Origin: Notospermus geniculatus
Lineage: Eukaryota > Nemertea > Pilidiophora > Heteronemertea > Lineidae
Reading direction: 5' to 3'
NCBI GenBank assembly: GCA_002633025.1
Contig: NMRB01001357.1
Coordinates: forward strand, 1 to 64,000
Length of the DNA: 64,000 nt
The notes beneath the pieces are model-generated. The model had not been told where the DNA came from. It saw only the letters and a list, made by a program, of their open reading frames with translations, and ran no database searches. Below, piece after piece: positions 11,712 through 22,991 of this stretch; positions within the stretch are counted from its first letter, which is position 1; every line of letters starts with the position of its first letter. The position numbers were made by a program, and so were the translations under genes.

Positions 11712-12387
11712 AAATGGATTTTATCTGTCCTTTCGGAGTTTACAAAGTGATTCACGTTATGCAGGCAAGTTAGAATATCATCTGTTTTGACATATCATGA
11801 TTCTTTTTCGTGTTTTCTGTTGTTAGGGAGTGTTTAGGTCTACTTTTTGCCAGTGCTTCGTCAATAGCTGCCTGTAGTTGGATGTGCATGTACATTGTAT
11901 AGGCTTGACCCTATTGTCTGTGTATGCCTACAGCACTGTACTTGTACTGACCTGTGGCGAACTCGCCATCCTTCCAGCTCGACGGCTTTCACGCGAATGA
12001 CAGCGACACCTCGAGGAGGTATTTGGGGTAATGGTGGTCTGGAGAGAGGTGTTCGATGAAGGACCTGGACGTTTGAACTTCATCTACCTGCCGCGCCACG
12101 TGCTGTGGAGCGGTATGTATTTTTTTATTCAGTCGAAGCGCTGGTGTAATGCAAAGATGTCAGCTTTAAATAATACGTGAAAAAAGTATCAGCATTGGTC
12201 TGCACTATATCAAGTGTGGACGGTTAAGGTCAAGGTCACAGACGACTCACTCACTTCCGGCGAATCACTGAATTATCTCGTGATTTGCGAGATGGTTACT
12301 ACACCGAGGCTCCAATATACAGTCGAGGTAGTGTACGATGGCCGCCCGAATGTAGCCGAGTAGGCCTACCTCCGAAGATGACGTCGA

Positions 12388-13240
12388 TTGCTGCTGGCCA
12401 AGCCAAGAATCGAATCGGACTGAAACTTGGTGCCATACATGTAGGTCATCTGACCTAGGGGTATATATGTACCAAGTCTCAGATCAATAGTCCCAGCGGT
12501 TACAAAACGTGCCCTGGTAACGCTGAATCGGTTAATGTCGTCCTGGAAGTACACCTCATTATTACCCTGGGTATTCTGGGTAATCCTTTTTGTTACCCAG
12601 GACGATCCTGGGTATAAATAAGGTACCTTAACATTACCCAGTTTCAAATCCGCGCCATTTTCCACCTGCACTCGAGGTACGGTACTACTAGTATCTTATT
12701 CATCATCATCATATCATACCATGAGTTTATACACGTGCATTTTGACGTGTTGATTGTCAGCAGCTGTCAGAATGGCAGTATTTGCAATCTATTCCATCAT
12801 ATAGGGATGGAATTTTCATTTCAAAAGGAAGAGAACTGAAGAAAAATCTGGTGGATGTCGATTATGGTAGATACAAGTTGAATGTGTCAACGTTGATGCA
12901 AAACTGAAGTGGCTTGCACGCGACACCATGATAAGCACTGGGAGGGACAATTGCCAGCGAGAATGTGGTGGGATGGGGACCTGTGTTCCTGGTGAGAACA
13001 TGTATTTTTGTAATTTATTGCATGAACTTTGACGAATCAACACGTGAATATTGGAAGATTTTAAAACTGGGTAATGTTAAGGTACCTTATACCCAGGACG
13101 AACCTGGGTAACAAAAAGGATTACCCAGGATTACCCTGAGTAATAATGAGGTGTACCCAGGACGACATTAACCGATTCAGCCTAACAGACGACGACGACG
13201 GACGCTGCACCATCGTAATAGTTCACCCCAGGTGAGCTAA
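12388..13240 (+). repeat. Copy of the GGCCAA-CGAATCGG / GACGACGAC repeat, interrupted
   Basis: The halves 12388-12521 and 13183-13240 together match 13718-13885 and 52340-52565. All contain GGTCATCTGACCTAGGGGTA and an ACGTGCCCTG-TAAC-GACGAC tail. The element at 12522-13182 interrupts this copy. Confidence 0.75.
12522..13182. mobile_element. 661-bp fold-back element with TAAC duplication
   Basis: Ends GCTGAATCGGTTAATGTCGT and reverse complement; TAAC lies on both sides (12518-12521 and 13183-13186). Uninterrupted relatives at 13846 and 52472 show one TAAC at the same position, so the boundaries are confirmed. The outer ~120 bp of each arm consist of densely repeated CCTGGGTA / TTACCCAGG words in both orientations. 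Confidence 0.8.
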
Positions 13241-13257
13241 AAATGTTGCATGGTAAA

Positions 13258-14358
13258 GCGGGTGATCCACTGTTGCGATTTTGGCTTGAGACGGGGTTGC
13301 GTTCCCTTGCGGTTACCTTATATGGCAATCGGAAGTCGTTATAATAAGAAAACTGCCCGAGTGGGCGATCCGAGTCACCCGGATTGCACGAGTTGATTTT
13401 CTCCGGCCTTGAAAGCCCGAGACCGCAGGTCGAGGGCTTTCAGGCCGGAGAAAATCAACGAGTGCTATCCGGGTGACGAGAATCGCTCACGAGGGCAGTT
13501 TTATTTTTATCACACACCACAACCATGACGAAAAGAATCCACAATCACTGCAATTAACACAATTTTTGTAAGAAAAAGTTTGAAAATGAAATGGTCCATG
13601 GACCATGTGCTCACTCGTTGACATAGTGATGACAGAGAGAGGATGAGCGAACATCTGGGGCAAGTCATTCCAGGTTAAGGCGAAACTGCACTTTAAAGGT
13701 TTTCGGTTTATCCCCCCTGGTGGCCAAGCCAGGAATCAGATCGGACCGAAATTGGGTGTCATATTAGTAGGTCATTTGACCTAGGGGTATGGTGTACCAA
13801 GTTTCAGATCAATAGCCCCAGCAGTTACAAAACGTGCCCTGCTAACGGACGACGACGGACGACGGACGCCACGAGTGAGCTAAAAATGTGAAAAAAATGT
13901 GATCGTGACGTTACGTCGCGCCAGCCATATGACGTTGCGTGTCAGGCCTAGTTTCTTCGCCACTCAACGTCATACTGTATGTGCCGAGGTGACGTCACGT
14001 CACTGTTGGAAAGGGATTTCCCGAGGGCGATCCGGGCGGTCAGTCTGACCGGTCAGTCCGGGCTCAGATCGACCTGATTGCATGGCAGATCGCCCTCCGT
14101 GAAAGGGGAATCCCCATCACCCATTTTTGCTTTTTTTCGTTTAGTCGTTGGTATTTTAGTGAGTTTGAGATTCATGCATGTAATGCTGGGGAATACCTAT
14201 CTGTCGCTGTCATAACATGTAAGTTTGATTGTGTTTTATCAGAAATATTGGCATTTTTACGTCATGCTCGATGACGTCATCATGGGTGTGTGATAAAAGG
14301 TAATCACAAGGCAACGCAACCCCGTCTCAAACCAAAATCGCAACAGTGGATCACCCGC
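13258..14358. mobile_element. ~1.1-kb fold-back element
   Basis: Left end AGCGGGTGATCCACTGTTGC continues through GAGACGGGGTTGCG, and the same sequence is found reversed at 14304-14358. Flanks GTAA and TTAG look like a decayed TTAA target. It holds a smaller near-perfect hairpin at 13349-13502 and a copy of the GACGACGAC repeat at 13718-13885. Confidence 0.65.
13349..13502. repeat. 154-bp near-perfect hairpin
   Basis: AAAACTGCCC at the left end and GGGCAGTTTT at the right end bound arms of about 70 nt with a very short loop around the GACCGCAGGTC centre. It would form a long stable stem in single-stranded DNA or RNA. Confidence 0.8.
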
Positions 14359-14468
14359 TTTAGGCAAGAAAGGCTACCAAATATAAACCTGCCAGCGATA
14401 TGTAAAGGTATAGTTATCTCCCCTAGCTTGTGGCTTGGAGCACCGAGTCAGCCTCACGTTTCCAGTAC

Positions 14469-14704
14469 GAAATTTTATACACGACACATGTTCTTCTCAG
14501 TAACTAAATTCGAACAATATCAATGAGAAAGTCAAGAATACTTGTAAAAGTAGTGGCTATGAAACGGCTCGAACTACATATCGACCTTGGGTACTCGACA
14601 GGAGTCACGCACAGATGCTGCCAGAACAACAAAGGGACCTCCATCGATACGCCGAGGGTCAACGGGATTGGCGAATTTCAGCTGCTGCAGTTATAACACC
14701 ATCG
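14469..14704 (+). pseudogene. Tandem copy of the 14705 exon, frameshifted
   Basis: About 95 percent identical to the next 236 bp. Relative to that copy it carries two extra bases (GTCACGCACAGATG against GTCACACAGATG), which breaks the reading frame after ...STGVT. It keeps the same TTCTTCTCAG acceptor-like sequence. It looks like a dead duplicated exon. Confidence 0.55.
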
Positions 14705-14758
14705 GAAATTTTATACACGACACTTATTCTTCTCAGTAACTAAATTCGAACAATATCA

Positions 14759-15004
14759 ATGAGAAAGTCAAGAATACTTGTAAAAGTAGTGGCCATGAGA
14801 CGGCTCGAACTACATATCGACCTTGGGTACTCGACAGGAGTCACACAGATGCTGCCAGAACAACAAAGGGACCTCCATCGATACGCCGAGGGTCTACGGG
14901 ATTGGCGAATATCAGCTGCTGCAATTATAACACCATCCCTCTTCAAGATTTCTTCACTTACAGGGACGGACCAGGAGAGGAAGTTTCTGCGCTGTCTGAC
15001 CAAG
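14759..15004 (+). CDS. Possible coding exon, unknown protein
   Basis: Open from ATG 14759 to a consensus donor (ACCAAG|GTAAGA), 82 codons, phase 0. It encodes MRKSRILVKVVAMRRLELHI, then a hydrophilic stretch with GVTQMLPEQQRDLHRY and a basic end. A stop lies in frame just upstream and an AG acceptor-like site (TTCTTCTCAG) lies 13 bp before the ATG, so it could be a first coding exon with 5-prime UTR. I do not recognise the family, and no partner exon was found. A transposon-derived frame remains possible. Confidence 0.35.
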
Positions 15005-15269
15005 GTAAGATTTCATTTATGTGTGCTTTGGCTCCGAAATTCCAAATTCTTTTCCAGTCATTTGTTGCCATTAGTTGAAAATACTTTGACAACATTTTTT
15101 TTTCAAATCAGAATACAAATTACACTTCCCTCTGTTCAACATGTGCACAGTCATGGACATAAGTTTATGTACACCTGATATCTTGAATATTTCTAATACT
15201 ATACTTGGCCAATTTTGACACGGTTTGTTCCGTTGTTGGTCACGTTTCTGCATCAAAACTTTGGAAATC

Positions 15270-16370
15270 TCCAAAAATCATAAGCGCTTAAAATCAAAAT
15301 TTATACTTTGAAAGGACATGTTCTTTTTCGGAACATTTTTCCGAACAAATTTTTCATTACCTTACAGATGACCGATTTTCACAAAAACTTCTGTTGTTAT
15401 ACCTTATAATATAAAATAGATATTGGGATGTGGAAAATATGACATCAACTGCGTTAATTTGGAAAACAAAGGATTTTTGCAAAATGTTCAAAATCAGCAT
15501 GAAACCAGCAAAATCATTCCCTAACTTTTGCTATACTGAGAGAGTATAGTAGATATTATTTTTTATTGATAAACAAATCAATCTCAAAATGATTGTTTGT
15601 GAGGAAATATTTGCATAAAATGCGAGATTTTCTTACTTTTTCACCCTATTTAAAGAGGGGGTAAACAGAACAGCCATACTTCCAAGCTAGGCCTCCACAG
15701 TATGAATGCTGTTATAAAGACCCTCGTCTTCAATACCGGTAGTTATTTTGGGTTTCATGGTCACCCGACCGCCGAGTGTAGGTAAGTGACCCTATAGGCA
15801 ATTTCATAGGAAACATGGGATCATGTTTGATGTTAAGGGCCCATAATAACCACAGTCTGCATAAGGGTATGATCAGATTTTACCCTGGTTGAGACAGTCC
15901 GAGGGCTGTCAGCTTGTTGTCACTCAGTGCTCATGACCATGAAACCCACAATAGCTATTGATGACGAGGACCTTTATAACACCATTTATCTGCGAAGGCC
16001 TAGCTTGGCTGTTCTGTCTTACCCCCACTTATACTATAGTGAAAAAGTGAGAAAATCCCACATTTTATGCAAATATTTCCTCACAAACAATCATTTTGAG
16101 ATTGATTTGTTTATCAGTGACAAATAATATCTACACTCTCTCAGTATAGTAAAAGTTACGGAATGATTTTACTGTTTTCATGGTGTGTTCGAACATTGTG
16201 CAAAGGTTTTCCTAATTAACGCAGCTGATGTCAGATTTTTCACATGCCATTATCTAGTTTATGTTATAAAGTATAACACCTGAAGTTTTTGTGAAGATCA
16301 GTCATCTGTAAGGTAATGAAAAATTAATTGGGAAAAATGTTCCGAAAAAGAACATTCCCTTTTATTGAAA
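15270..16370. repeat. ~1.1-kb imperfect palindrome
   Basis: Left arm 15270-15840 and right arm about 15870-16370 are reverse complements with substitutions and small gaps. Shared words include GAACATTTTTCCGAA, CTCAAAATGATTGTTTGTG and ATGGTCA near the centre. The strands on both sides are AT-rich. No coding frame survives in either arm. Confidence 0.75.
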
Positions 16371-16980
16371 TGTTTGTAATGGTTTTGATAGAATGGAGCT
16401 TCCTAAAGATTTTGGGTTTTGTTTCATCAAAATCTGTGGTTTCTGAGATATTTGGAATGGTCAAAATTTTGATAATTTGAGATATCCATGCTTTTCCCAA
16501 AAATGACGCTATTAGATAAATCCAATCTCAAAATATAGGCTTTTACCACGTAATTTGGTGACTTTTTGGCGTTAAATGGGCAGAAATATTGCATATTTTT
16601 TCCAAAAATCAAAGTGTTGATCGATAATCTGTGCCAAATTTCCAAACCAATGGGGAGCGCCAATTGGTCACGTGAGACTGATAGAGCAGTACGTGACACC
16701 TATAGAGGCTCATTGTTCTCGAGATGCGGTTCACCAAGCACGACCAATCACACCTTGAATCGTCATGAATAATAGGTGGCGTCGGTGTACTATCAGTTCA
16801 AACCCACGCGTATATTCTCGCGTGGTCTGCGTGATCGGGGTTCCCTATTTGCCCTGTCTTTTTTCACTGTGGTAGAGCTCGTGATTTTGTAATGTTTATT
16901 TTTCAGTGACTTGATATCATCTTCCAATCAAAGACCAAACAAAGATTGTATTGAATCCCTCTTCACTTTATTCGGCCATC
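16371..16980. promoter_or_regulatory. Upstream region of the secreted-protein gene
   Basis: About 600 bp between the palindrome and the signal-peptide ATG. A TTTTTCAG acceptor-like site near 16900-16907 may end a 5-prime UTR intron. I do not see a TATA box or initiator that I can place with confidence. Confidence 0.25.
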
Positions 16981-17038
16981 ATGATTTCATTCCACCTGCT
17001 AGGAATTTTGGTTGGGGCGATCCTTCTCCAGGGTACCG
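16981..17038 (+). CDS. Signal-peptide exon of the PAN / Cys-loop gene (exon 1)
   Basis: ATG at 16981 opens MISFHLLGILVGAILLQGT, a short start, a hydrophobic core of leucine, isoleucine, valine and alanine, and a small-residue end, which is a textbook secretory signal. The exon stops at a consensus donor (ACCG|GTAAGA) in phase 1. That phase fits the linker exon at 31736 and every later exon, giving a codon GGT (Gly) at the first junction. The protein would enter the ER and be secreted or displayed. The link to the downstream exons is inferred from strand, phase and order; the first intron would be 14.7 kb and is full of transposons. Confidence 0.6.
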
Positions 17039-17227
17039 GTAAGAATTTGTAGACTGTTTCTTCTCGGGAGGGCCAAAGTGTGGGAGGCCTGTAAGGGCTC
17101 CAAGGACGAGGGAGGAGGAGAAAGAGATGACGTTGTAAACAACAGAAGATGATTCGGTCACCTGCCTCATCATTCTCATTTTGGCGACAAATTTCTGTGG
17201 TTTGAGAAAACATTCTAGAGTTGCACT

Positions 17228-18006
17228 AAAGGGGCTGGAAGGTGAAAAATCAAAAAGTCCAGTTCTGCGCCCGTAAGTCATACAGACTTCAAACTTGCAG
17301 GGATGATACATCATAGGGTGGAGACATCACTTTTGGGTAACATGGAATAATTGCATGGTTATGACCTAATTAAATTAAACAATGGATTTTTCAGCTGCAG
17401 AAAAATCAGTGAAAATGATGTTATATTTTGGCAAGAATAGGTAGGCAGTTTAAGCAGGGGTTTATCTTTGGATTAAAACCCTAAAATAAAAAAAAATATT
17501 TTGTTTTAATGAAAAAAAGGACTTTGAAGAAGACACCACTTTGGGTGTAAAACCATGGATAAAAGAGCCAAATATTCTCGCCATAATCAGCACACCATAA
17601 CACTGACATAACATTCACAGCACCAAACAATGTGGGTCAGGCCTAGGAAAAGGGACAGGTCCATTCAATTGTTAGTCAATTATTTATCATGAGTGGCCTG
17701 TGACCAGAGGTGTTTGCAGTCAGGGCTATTATCACCTTTTCATTCATTGATTCACTAGCCTGGTCTTACCTAATCTGAAAGGAAATGACTGGCAAAGATT
17801 GTGCAATCCCACCCCATGGATGGTCAATAAAGCCCTATTCCCTGTCTATTGAACTTGTCATCATAAGGTCAAGTCAGAAATGGATAAGCCTGGGTCACTG
17901 GAGTGTTTTTCTATTCATTTTTGTTATGGACATTCCAACCATTACTCATATCCCCTCTTACGGGCGCAGAACTGGACTTTTTGATTTTTCACCTTCCAGC
18001 CCCTTT
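17228..18006. mobile_element. 779-bp inverted-repeat element in intron 1
   Basis: Left end AAAGGGGCTGGAAGGTGAAA and a matching reverse complement at 17957-18006 give about 50-bp terminal repeats. The end motif AAAGGGGCTGGAA is shared with the 5.5-kb element at 26029-31495. Confidence 0.75.
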
Positions 18007-18940
18007 TGCTCCCACTTTCCTTGAGAATGGGATACCTGGCGAACTAACACTAATAGATGTCCCTAGTAGTAACAAGGTTAGAATGAAAAGGGTGAATGCA
18101 TTGTCAAAACAGCGTTTTTGCCTCTAACTCCTTTATTATTTGATTAATCATACAACGTGCAGCGAGAGATTATTTTCTGTTTGGATAATTAATAAAATGG
18201 TCAGGAGTTAAAACTTTTTTCATGAGCAGTTAAAGCTCCACTCATGTGAGAAATGACAGAAAAAGTGAACCAATTTACAGACTAAGTCCAAACTATAAGG
18301 CTAATTTTCATATGAGCAGGGCCGACCTCCTTCAACTGAGGTATTCAAGAATAGTCAGAATGTATTTTATATAGAATTATGAAGAACTTTTCCACTGCAT
18401 GTTGGTGGATTTAATGGACCGTTTTCTCAGTATTCAGTAAAAACAGTTTGGCTCTATTCATTTTGCCTGTAGCATTTAACCTGGTACTACTAGAGAGACA
18501 TCTGATGGGATAGAATGTTGCGCCGGTACCCCATTACATTTGATGTTGTAGCAGTGTCGACTGGAACCATGCAGAGGTTCAACTCGGTCGTGTCGAGTCG
18601 CACCCGAACTTCATAATTCCTCGGCGGTAGCTACTCTTTTGACGTCATATTTGACCTAGTTCGTTGCTCGGGTTGACCCCTCGATGCAATCAGGACCGAA
18701 CTCGACCACTCACGTGACAACATGACGACCAATATCAAAAAATCGCCGAAATTGCTGGAAAATATGTGAGAAAATCAGTTCTTTCGTCCAAAAAACCTCA
18801 TTTACAACTGTTTTGCATGTTTACCATCTTCTGTACAAAACATTGGTTGGTTGGTTGTCATCATTTGGACATGACTAGCAGACGCCATCTTTCAACAACT
18901 CGAAGAACTTGAGTTGCAGTTCAGACGGAACTCCTAATAG
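18007..18940. other. No recognisable gene
   Basis: Intronic. Contains CTCGGTCGTGTCGAGTC-like short inverted words near 18570-18600 but no clear element ends or coding exon. Confidence 0.4.
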
Positions 18941-19360
18941 GTCACGTACAGTACCTGTAATGCGTGGCCAATGCATTTACCATTAGAAATGGCGAGATGT
19001 CCGTGCTCGTAGATTGGTCCCAGAGTTTCGTTGGAAGGAACCGTTTGGACCCCTAGCCTAATGCTTCAAACCATAAAGTTTTCGTTGTGGGTTGACCGTG
19101 ATAATTTCAGGGTTTGGGGGTAGTGAAAATATGAGGCGTAATTTCGCACGATATTTCAATGCAGCCACTCCATATCGGCGTAGTAATACACTTAGCCCAC
19201 TGGAAGACAGGCTTATGATACCATGACTATCAAACTTTCCCAAAAGTTGAAAATTATTTTTCTCTTAATTATTTCTGTGTCAAACAGAATATATTTCAGT
19301 GCCTCTCACTCGATATTATGATAAATGGAGAAAACTGGGTTTTTAAAGATCTACTTTTAC
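18941..19360 (-). repeat. ~410-bp repeat, inverted relative to 22992-23402
   Basis: Reverse complement of 22992-23402 at high identity, including the same 61-codon open frame. Each copy sits directly upstream of a direct copy of the 2-2.5-kb element (19400 and 23519). The open frame has no domain or splice context, so I treat it as repeat sequence. Confidence 0.8.
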
Positions 19361-19589
19361 AATGTAACCCCGCGCTGATTGATCAATTCCAGGCACGTGT
19401 ATGGGCGGTTATTACCGCAAAAAAAGGACGTGGAGGCGAAAACAAGGACAGTTAGAACGAGAACGTTATGTAGTAAAACGAAGACATTCTGTACTAAAAT
19501 AAAGACATTGTAATTTGAAAAAAAGACATCGTATCTTTCAAAACAAGGACATCCACACACCATGCATAAGACCTATGCACGCGACGCGA

Positions 19590-19750
19590 AGACATCACAC
19601 GACACGAAGACAATCATACAACACGAAGACAATCATACGACACGAAGACAATCATACGACGCGAAGACATCATGCATACGACACGAAGACAATCATACAA
19701 CACGAAGACATCATACAACACGAAGACATTATACGACACGAAGACAACAG
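19590..19750 (+). repeat. Tandem array of ~18-bp GACACGAAGACAATCATAC units
   Basis: Roughly nine imperfect units in copy 1; the matching array in copy 2 is at 23693-23872 with different unit order and number. The position just inside the terminal region suggests subterminal repeats of a transposon. Confidence 0.75.
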
Positions 19751-20014
19751 GTGGCGCTCGCGTTTTTTTAAAGGGGGCCTGTTCACTTTCGGACAAATTA
19801 GACAAAATCTAAGGGGGAATTTTACTTAGAGTGTGATTGGATGTTGGTGCATGGTGGTGTCCCATCATGCCTCAGCATGAATTAAGATAAAGGGGGCGCT
19901 GCAATCGCTTTCGTGAAAATCGGTTTTTTTCTTGGAGGAATTCAGTATAATTCCTCCAAGCTGTCGTTGTGCCCCATGGATCAATAGTTTTTAAAAATTC
20001 CTTCACAGTGCCTA

Positions 20015-20226
20015 AGCCTGCCGCACACCGGAGCTATCTGCTGAGCAAAAAGTTATTCGAGACCGTTTGCTCAGCAGGTAGCTCGCGTGTGCGCGTAATT
20101 TCGGCGAGTTTTTTTGCCTCGCGAGGCAGAAAGCTCCCGTGTGCGCGTATTTTTCGGTGAGCTATCAGCTGAGCAAACGGTCTCGAATAACTTTGCTCAG
20201 CAGATAGCTCCCGTGTGCGGCAGGCT
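20015..20226. mobile_element. 212-bp hairpin element nested in copy 1
   Basis: Ends AGCCTGCCGCAC and GTGCGGCAGGCT. Arms continue through GAGCTATCTGCTGAGCAAA and back. The other arm of the host palindrome, near 21205-21215, reads GTGCCTTAGTACTAGG without the insert, so the target contained CTTAG. Confidence 0.75.
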
Positions 20227-21445
20227 TTAGTACTAGGATATATCTACAGAACGTTTTGTTCAAAATTAAACTGATAGGTGGCGCTGCTGACATATCAATA
20301 CTTTTACCTTTCTGGTCATAAGTTCTGAATGGGTTCTTGTACATTCATCTTCTTCACATGTCTGTGCTTCCGTAGGCTACATAATGCAATTTGCCGCATT
20401 GACCCCCGGCCCCCTCACTCCTTAGGGTACACATTGTTTGTTCCTGAGTTTGAAAAGGATCCCCTTATGGAAGGAACCAAGGGAAATTTTCCACCCCTTT
20501 CTGCTGGCTTTTTTCATCATATTAGACCCCTAATGGAAGGAACCAAGATATTTTCACCTCTTTTTCGGGATTTTTCATGTAATTAGACACCCTAATTTTC
20601 AAGGAAGCAAGGGATTTTCACCCCATTTTTACAAGGTTTTCATTGAGAATAGGACTGTCATACCCCTTTTTATTATTTTTTCGGGAGTGCCCCCTTTTAA
20701 AGGGAGAAAAGTCACTCAAAGTACCCCCTATTTTCAGTGTTTTTCGGGAATTTTTTCCCGAAGAGTGCTGCCGAAAATGACCCCTTTTCCCGGAACGAGC
20801 ATTGACCCCTTTCCGCATTGTCAGTAGAATGCTTGGACTTCCTAGTCCTTCCATCCTTCACTTCCTAAATGGCAAAACTAGTGGCACCATCCTTACCTAG
20901 TGGAGATAACCCTTACTAGGTCACGTGACCGACATTTTAACCAGTTTGCATAATCTGATGGCGTCATAACATACAAAATTTAAACGAGAGACGGTCTGAA
21001 CATGCTCAGACCCTCTCGTTTTCGACACATGGTCTGAGCATGCACAGACATGCGTATTAAATTGATCAATGTACAATAATTAGGTCAATGTTAGCCCATT
21101 CAGAACCAAAAAACGTAAAGGTACTAATATCTCAGCAGCGCCATCTATTATTTTAGTTTTGCGCCAAACGTTTTGTAGGTACATCCTAGTACTAAGGCAC
21201 TGCGAAGGAATTTTTAAAAACTATTGATCCCATTTCCTATCACTCCTACCCTCGGAGCGTAGTTCGAAGGGCGGAGTGACCGTAGGCCTCGATATGTCAA
21301 GATAATTGATCCATGCAGCTCAATGACAGTAAAAACCGATTTTCACGAAAGCGATTGCAGCGCCCCCTTTATCTTAATTCATGCTGAGGCATGATGGGAC
21401 ACCACCATGCACCAACATCCAATCACACTCTCAGTAAAATTCCCN

Positions 21446-21564
21446 TGATTGTATCTGAGCGACATGTCCTGTAACTTCCTGTCGATCAGTATGATTTGGT
21501 CGCAGGCTCTGTAAAATTTCTCCTCTAATTCGTGAAGCTGCTTTGTCATGCTCGAGCTTTCCAT
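21446..21564 (-). pseudogene. 5-prime fragment of a coiled-coil protein gene
   Basis: On the minus strand ATG 21564 opens a charged helical frame beginning MESSSMTKQLHELEEKFYRA and ending ...DRKLQDMSLRY, about 39 codons, cut at the N at 21445 where the transposon copy begins. Heptad-like leucine and isoleucine spacing suggests coiled coil. A degenerate fragment on the opposite strand at 22435-22665 may be a later part of the same family. Function unknown. Confidence 0.4.
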
Positions 21565-22230
21565 CTTTGCTTCTTTATCGGTTATTCGGGTGTGCTGATG
21601 GCAAGGGCGTTACGGTGTGGAATGATGAGTTTTCTGCGGCACACAAGCAATATATAGGCCTAAGTGATCTCGTGTCAAGGTAAATTCCCAGTTGCCATGA
21701 CGTCAATTTACTTTCCACATTAATCACTCGTGGAACTTTGATTACTGAACTGCATATCGGGCTGAACAATTATAGTACCGGTAGCTTGTTTCATTTGTTT
21801 ATTTACACTAAAAGATATAAAGTTACAGGTAGTGAAGGGCCGAAGCCGATGCATTATTGGCCCTTATAACAGAAGGAACGAACAAAAAATACAAATGAAA
21901 CAACAAAAATGGATGATAAGTGGGCTGGCAGCCACCCAAAGTATCAAGACATAGGTAAAGGGAAACTGAGCATACGATAAATAGGAGAGTATCCGCGAAG
22001 GCAATAAGTTAATTGATAAAACATCAGGGCCCATATTTTCAAAGCCCCTCCAGCGCCAGAACGCACCCCAGCCCAGCACATGCATGCCTGTACCGGTAGC
22101 TGATTAATTGTGACTAATTAGCCGCAGCCCACACGGTGACCAGAGTAATGCGAAATCACTAGGCCATCGCTGCAATTATGCCGGGACGCACCGTCGTTTA
22201 ATCATAGCTGACCAATCTGTTTGTCTGCGA
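21565..22230. other. No recognisable gene
   Basis: Contains a single GGGCCCATATTTTCAAAGC transposon end near 22026. Remaining sequence has no supported feature. Confidence 0.4.
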
Positions 22231-22300
22231 GTTGAGTATAAGTAGCAAATCAACTCATCATCTCACCATCAGTTCAAGTCTGAAACAAATCACACGAACA
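22231..22300 (+). promoter_or_regulatory. TATA-like start region before the degenerate fragment
   Basis: GAGTATAAGTAGCAAATC near 22235-22252 is followed about 25-35 bp later by CATCTCACCATCAGTTC, a TATA and initiator-like arrangement. It precedes the broken reading frame at 22435. It may be a remnant promoter of that gene or of a retroelement. Confidence 0.25.
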
Positions 22301-22434
22301 GATAATTCAAGGTGAAAAAGTCACAATCGACCAGAAGTTATGGGAAGTGACGAAAACTGAAAACGTCGAGGCGGAAAATTAGCTAGCTAGACAGAAAAAC
22401 GGACAATCATTCAGTGACGCTAGAAGAAAGCTCA

Positions 22435-22665
22435 AGAAAACAAGGCTCGAGCCGTTTTCAACAGTGTCCGTCTCCAACTGTCCAAGCTAGAAGGGGTGCG
22501 TCAAGCGTTTTACCTGTAGGCCCTACGCATTCGAGAGGGCGGGCGAAAAGTGTCTTCCGAAAGAACACAATTGGTGGAAGCTGAAGTTATGAGAGAATTA
22601 GAATACGGCGTCGGAGACAAAATTGCACTCGTGTGCGGCAGGTATAAAGGGTGTTTCTAGGGTGA
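22435..22665 (+). pseudogene. Degenerate coiled-coil gene fragment
   Basis: One frame reads VFNSVRLQLSKLEGVRQAFY, an in-frame stop (TAG), then ALRIREGG and VEAEVMRELEYGVGDKIAL before the next stop. Upstream the frame is broken by further stops. The composition resembles the fragment at 21446-21564, but their relation is inference. Confidence 0.35.
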
Positions 22666-22991
22666 ATTCATGAATATTTTTAGTAGGACCGATATTTGCA
22701 GGGGTGGTCACGATAAAACCCCATAATAGAGGGGTTGCGGAGCGGCCCGACTCCGACTTCAGCTACGAGAATGAATTGCAGTCCGCTATGGACATCCTTT
22801 GATAAAAACGATTTGATAGAAGTTTTCAATTCGTGTGACTTGAAAATCCCCTACCACAACAAAATAGTTCCCCTCGCTCCAAACAAAATTATTGTGCCAC
22901 AAAGTTATGGCATTTTACGATTTGCAAATTGGGAGCGACTTGAAAATCCCCTGGTCACGTGACAGGAATTGACCAATCGGGGTTACATGAT

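Larger units (their letters stand above)
9204..12165. mobile_element. 2.96-kb TTAA-flanked fold-back element carrying nested insertions
   Basis: TTAA flanks both ends (9200-9203 and 12166-12169). The right arm (12018-12165) is matched by the left arm in two pieces, 9204-9305 and 11392-11439, because about 2.1 kb inserted into the left arm. The arms share AGCTGACATCTTTGCATTAC at the outside. No transposase frame is recognisable inside. Confidence 0.75.
19400..21444 (+). mobile_element. TATGGGCGG-family element, copy 1, truncated at an N
   Basis: Starts TATGGGCGGTTATTACCGC and is near-identical to copy 2 at 23519. It carries a run of GACACGAAGACAATCATAC units (19590-19750), GGTGGCGCTCGCG, and the smaller hairpin element at 20015-20226. 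The right end is missing: similarity stops at the single N at 21445. No transposase frame is seen. Confidence 0.8.

Noticed and set aside
19590-19750. CRISPR-like direct repeats with spacers
   Set aside because: Units are contiguous and degenerate, there are no unique spacers, and the setting is a eukaryotic transposon.
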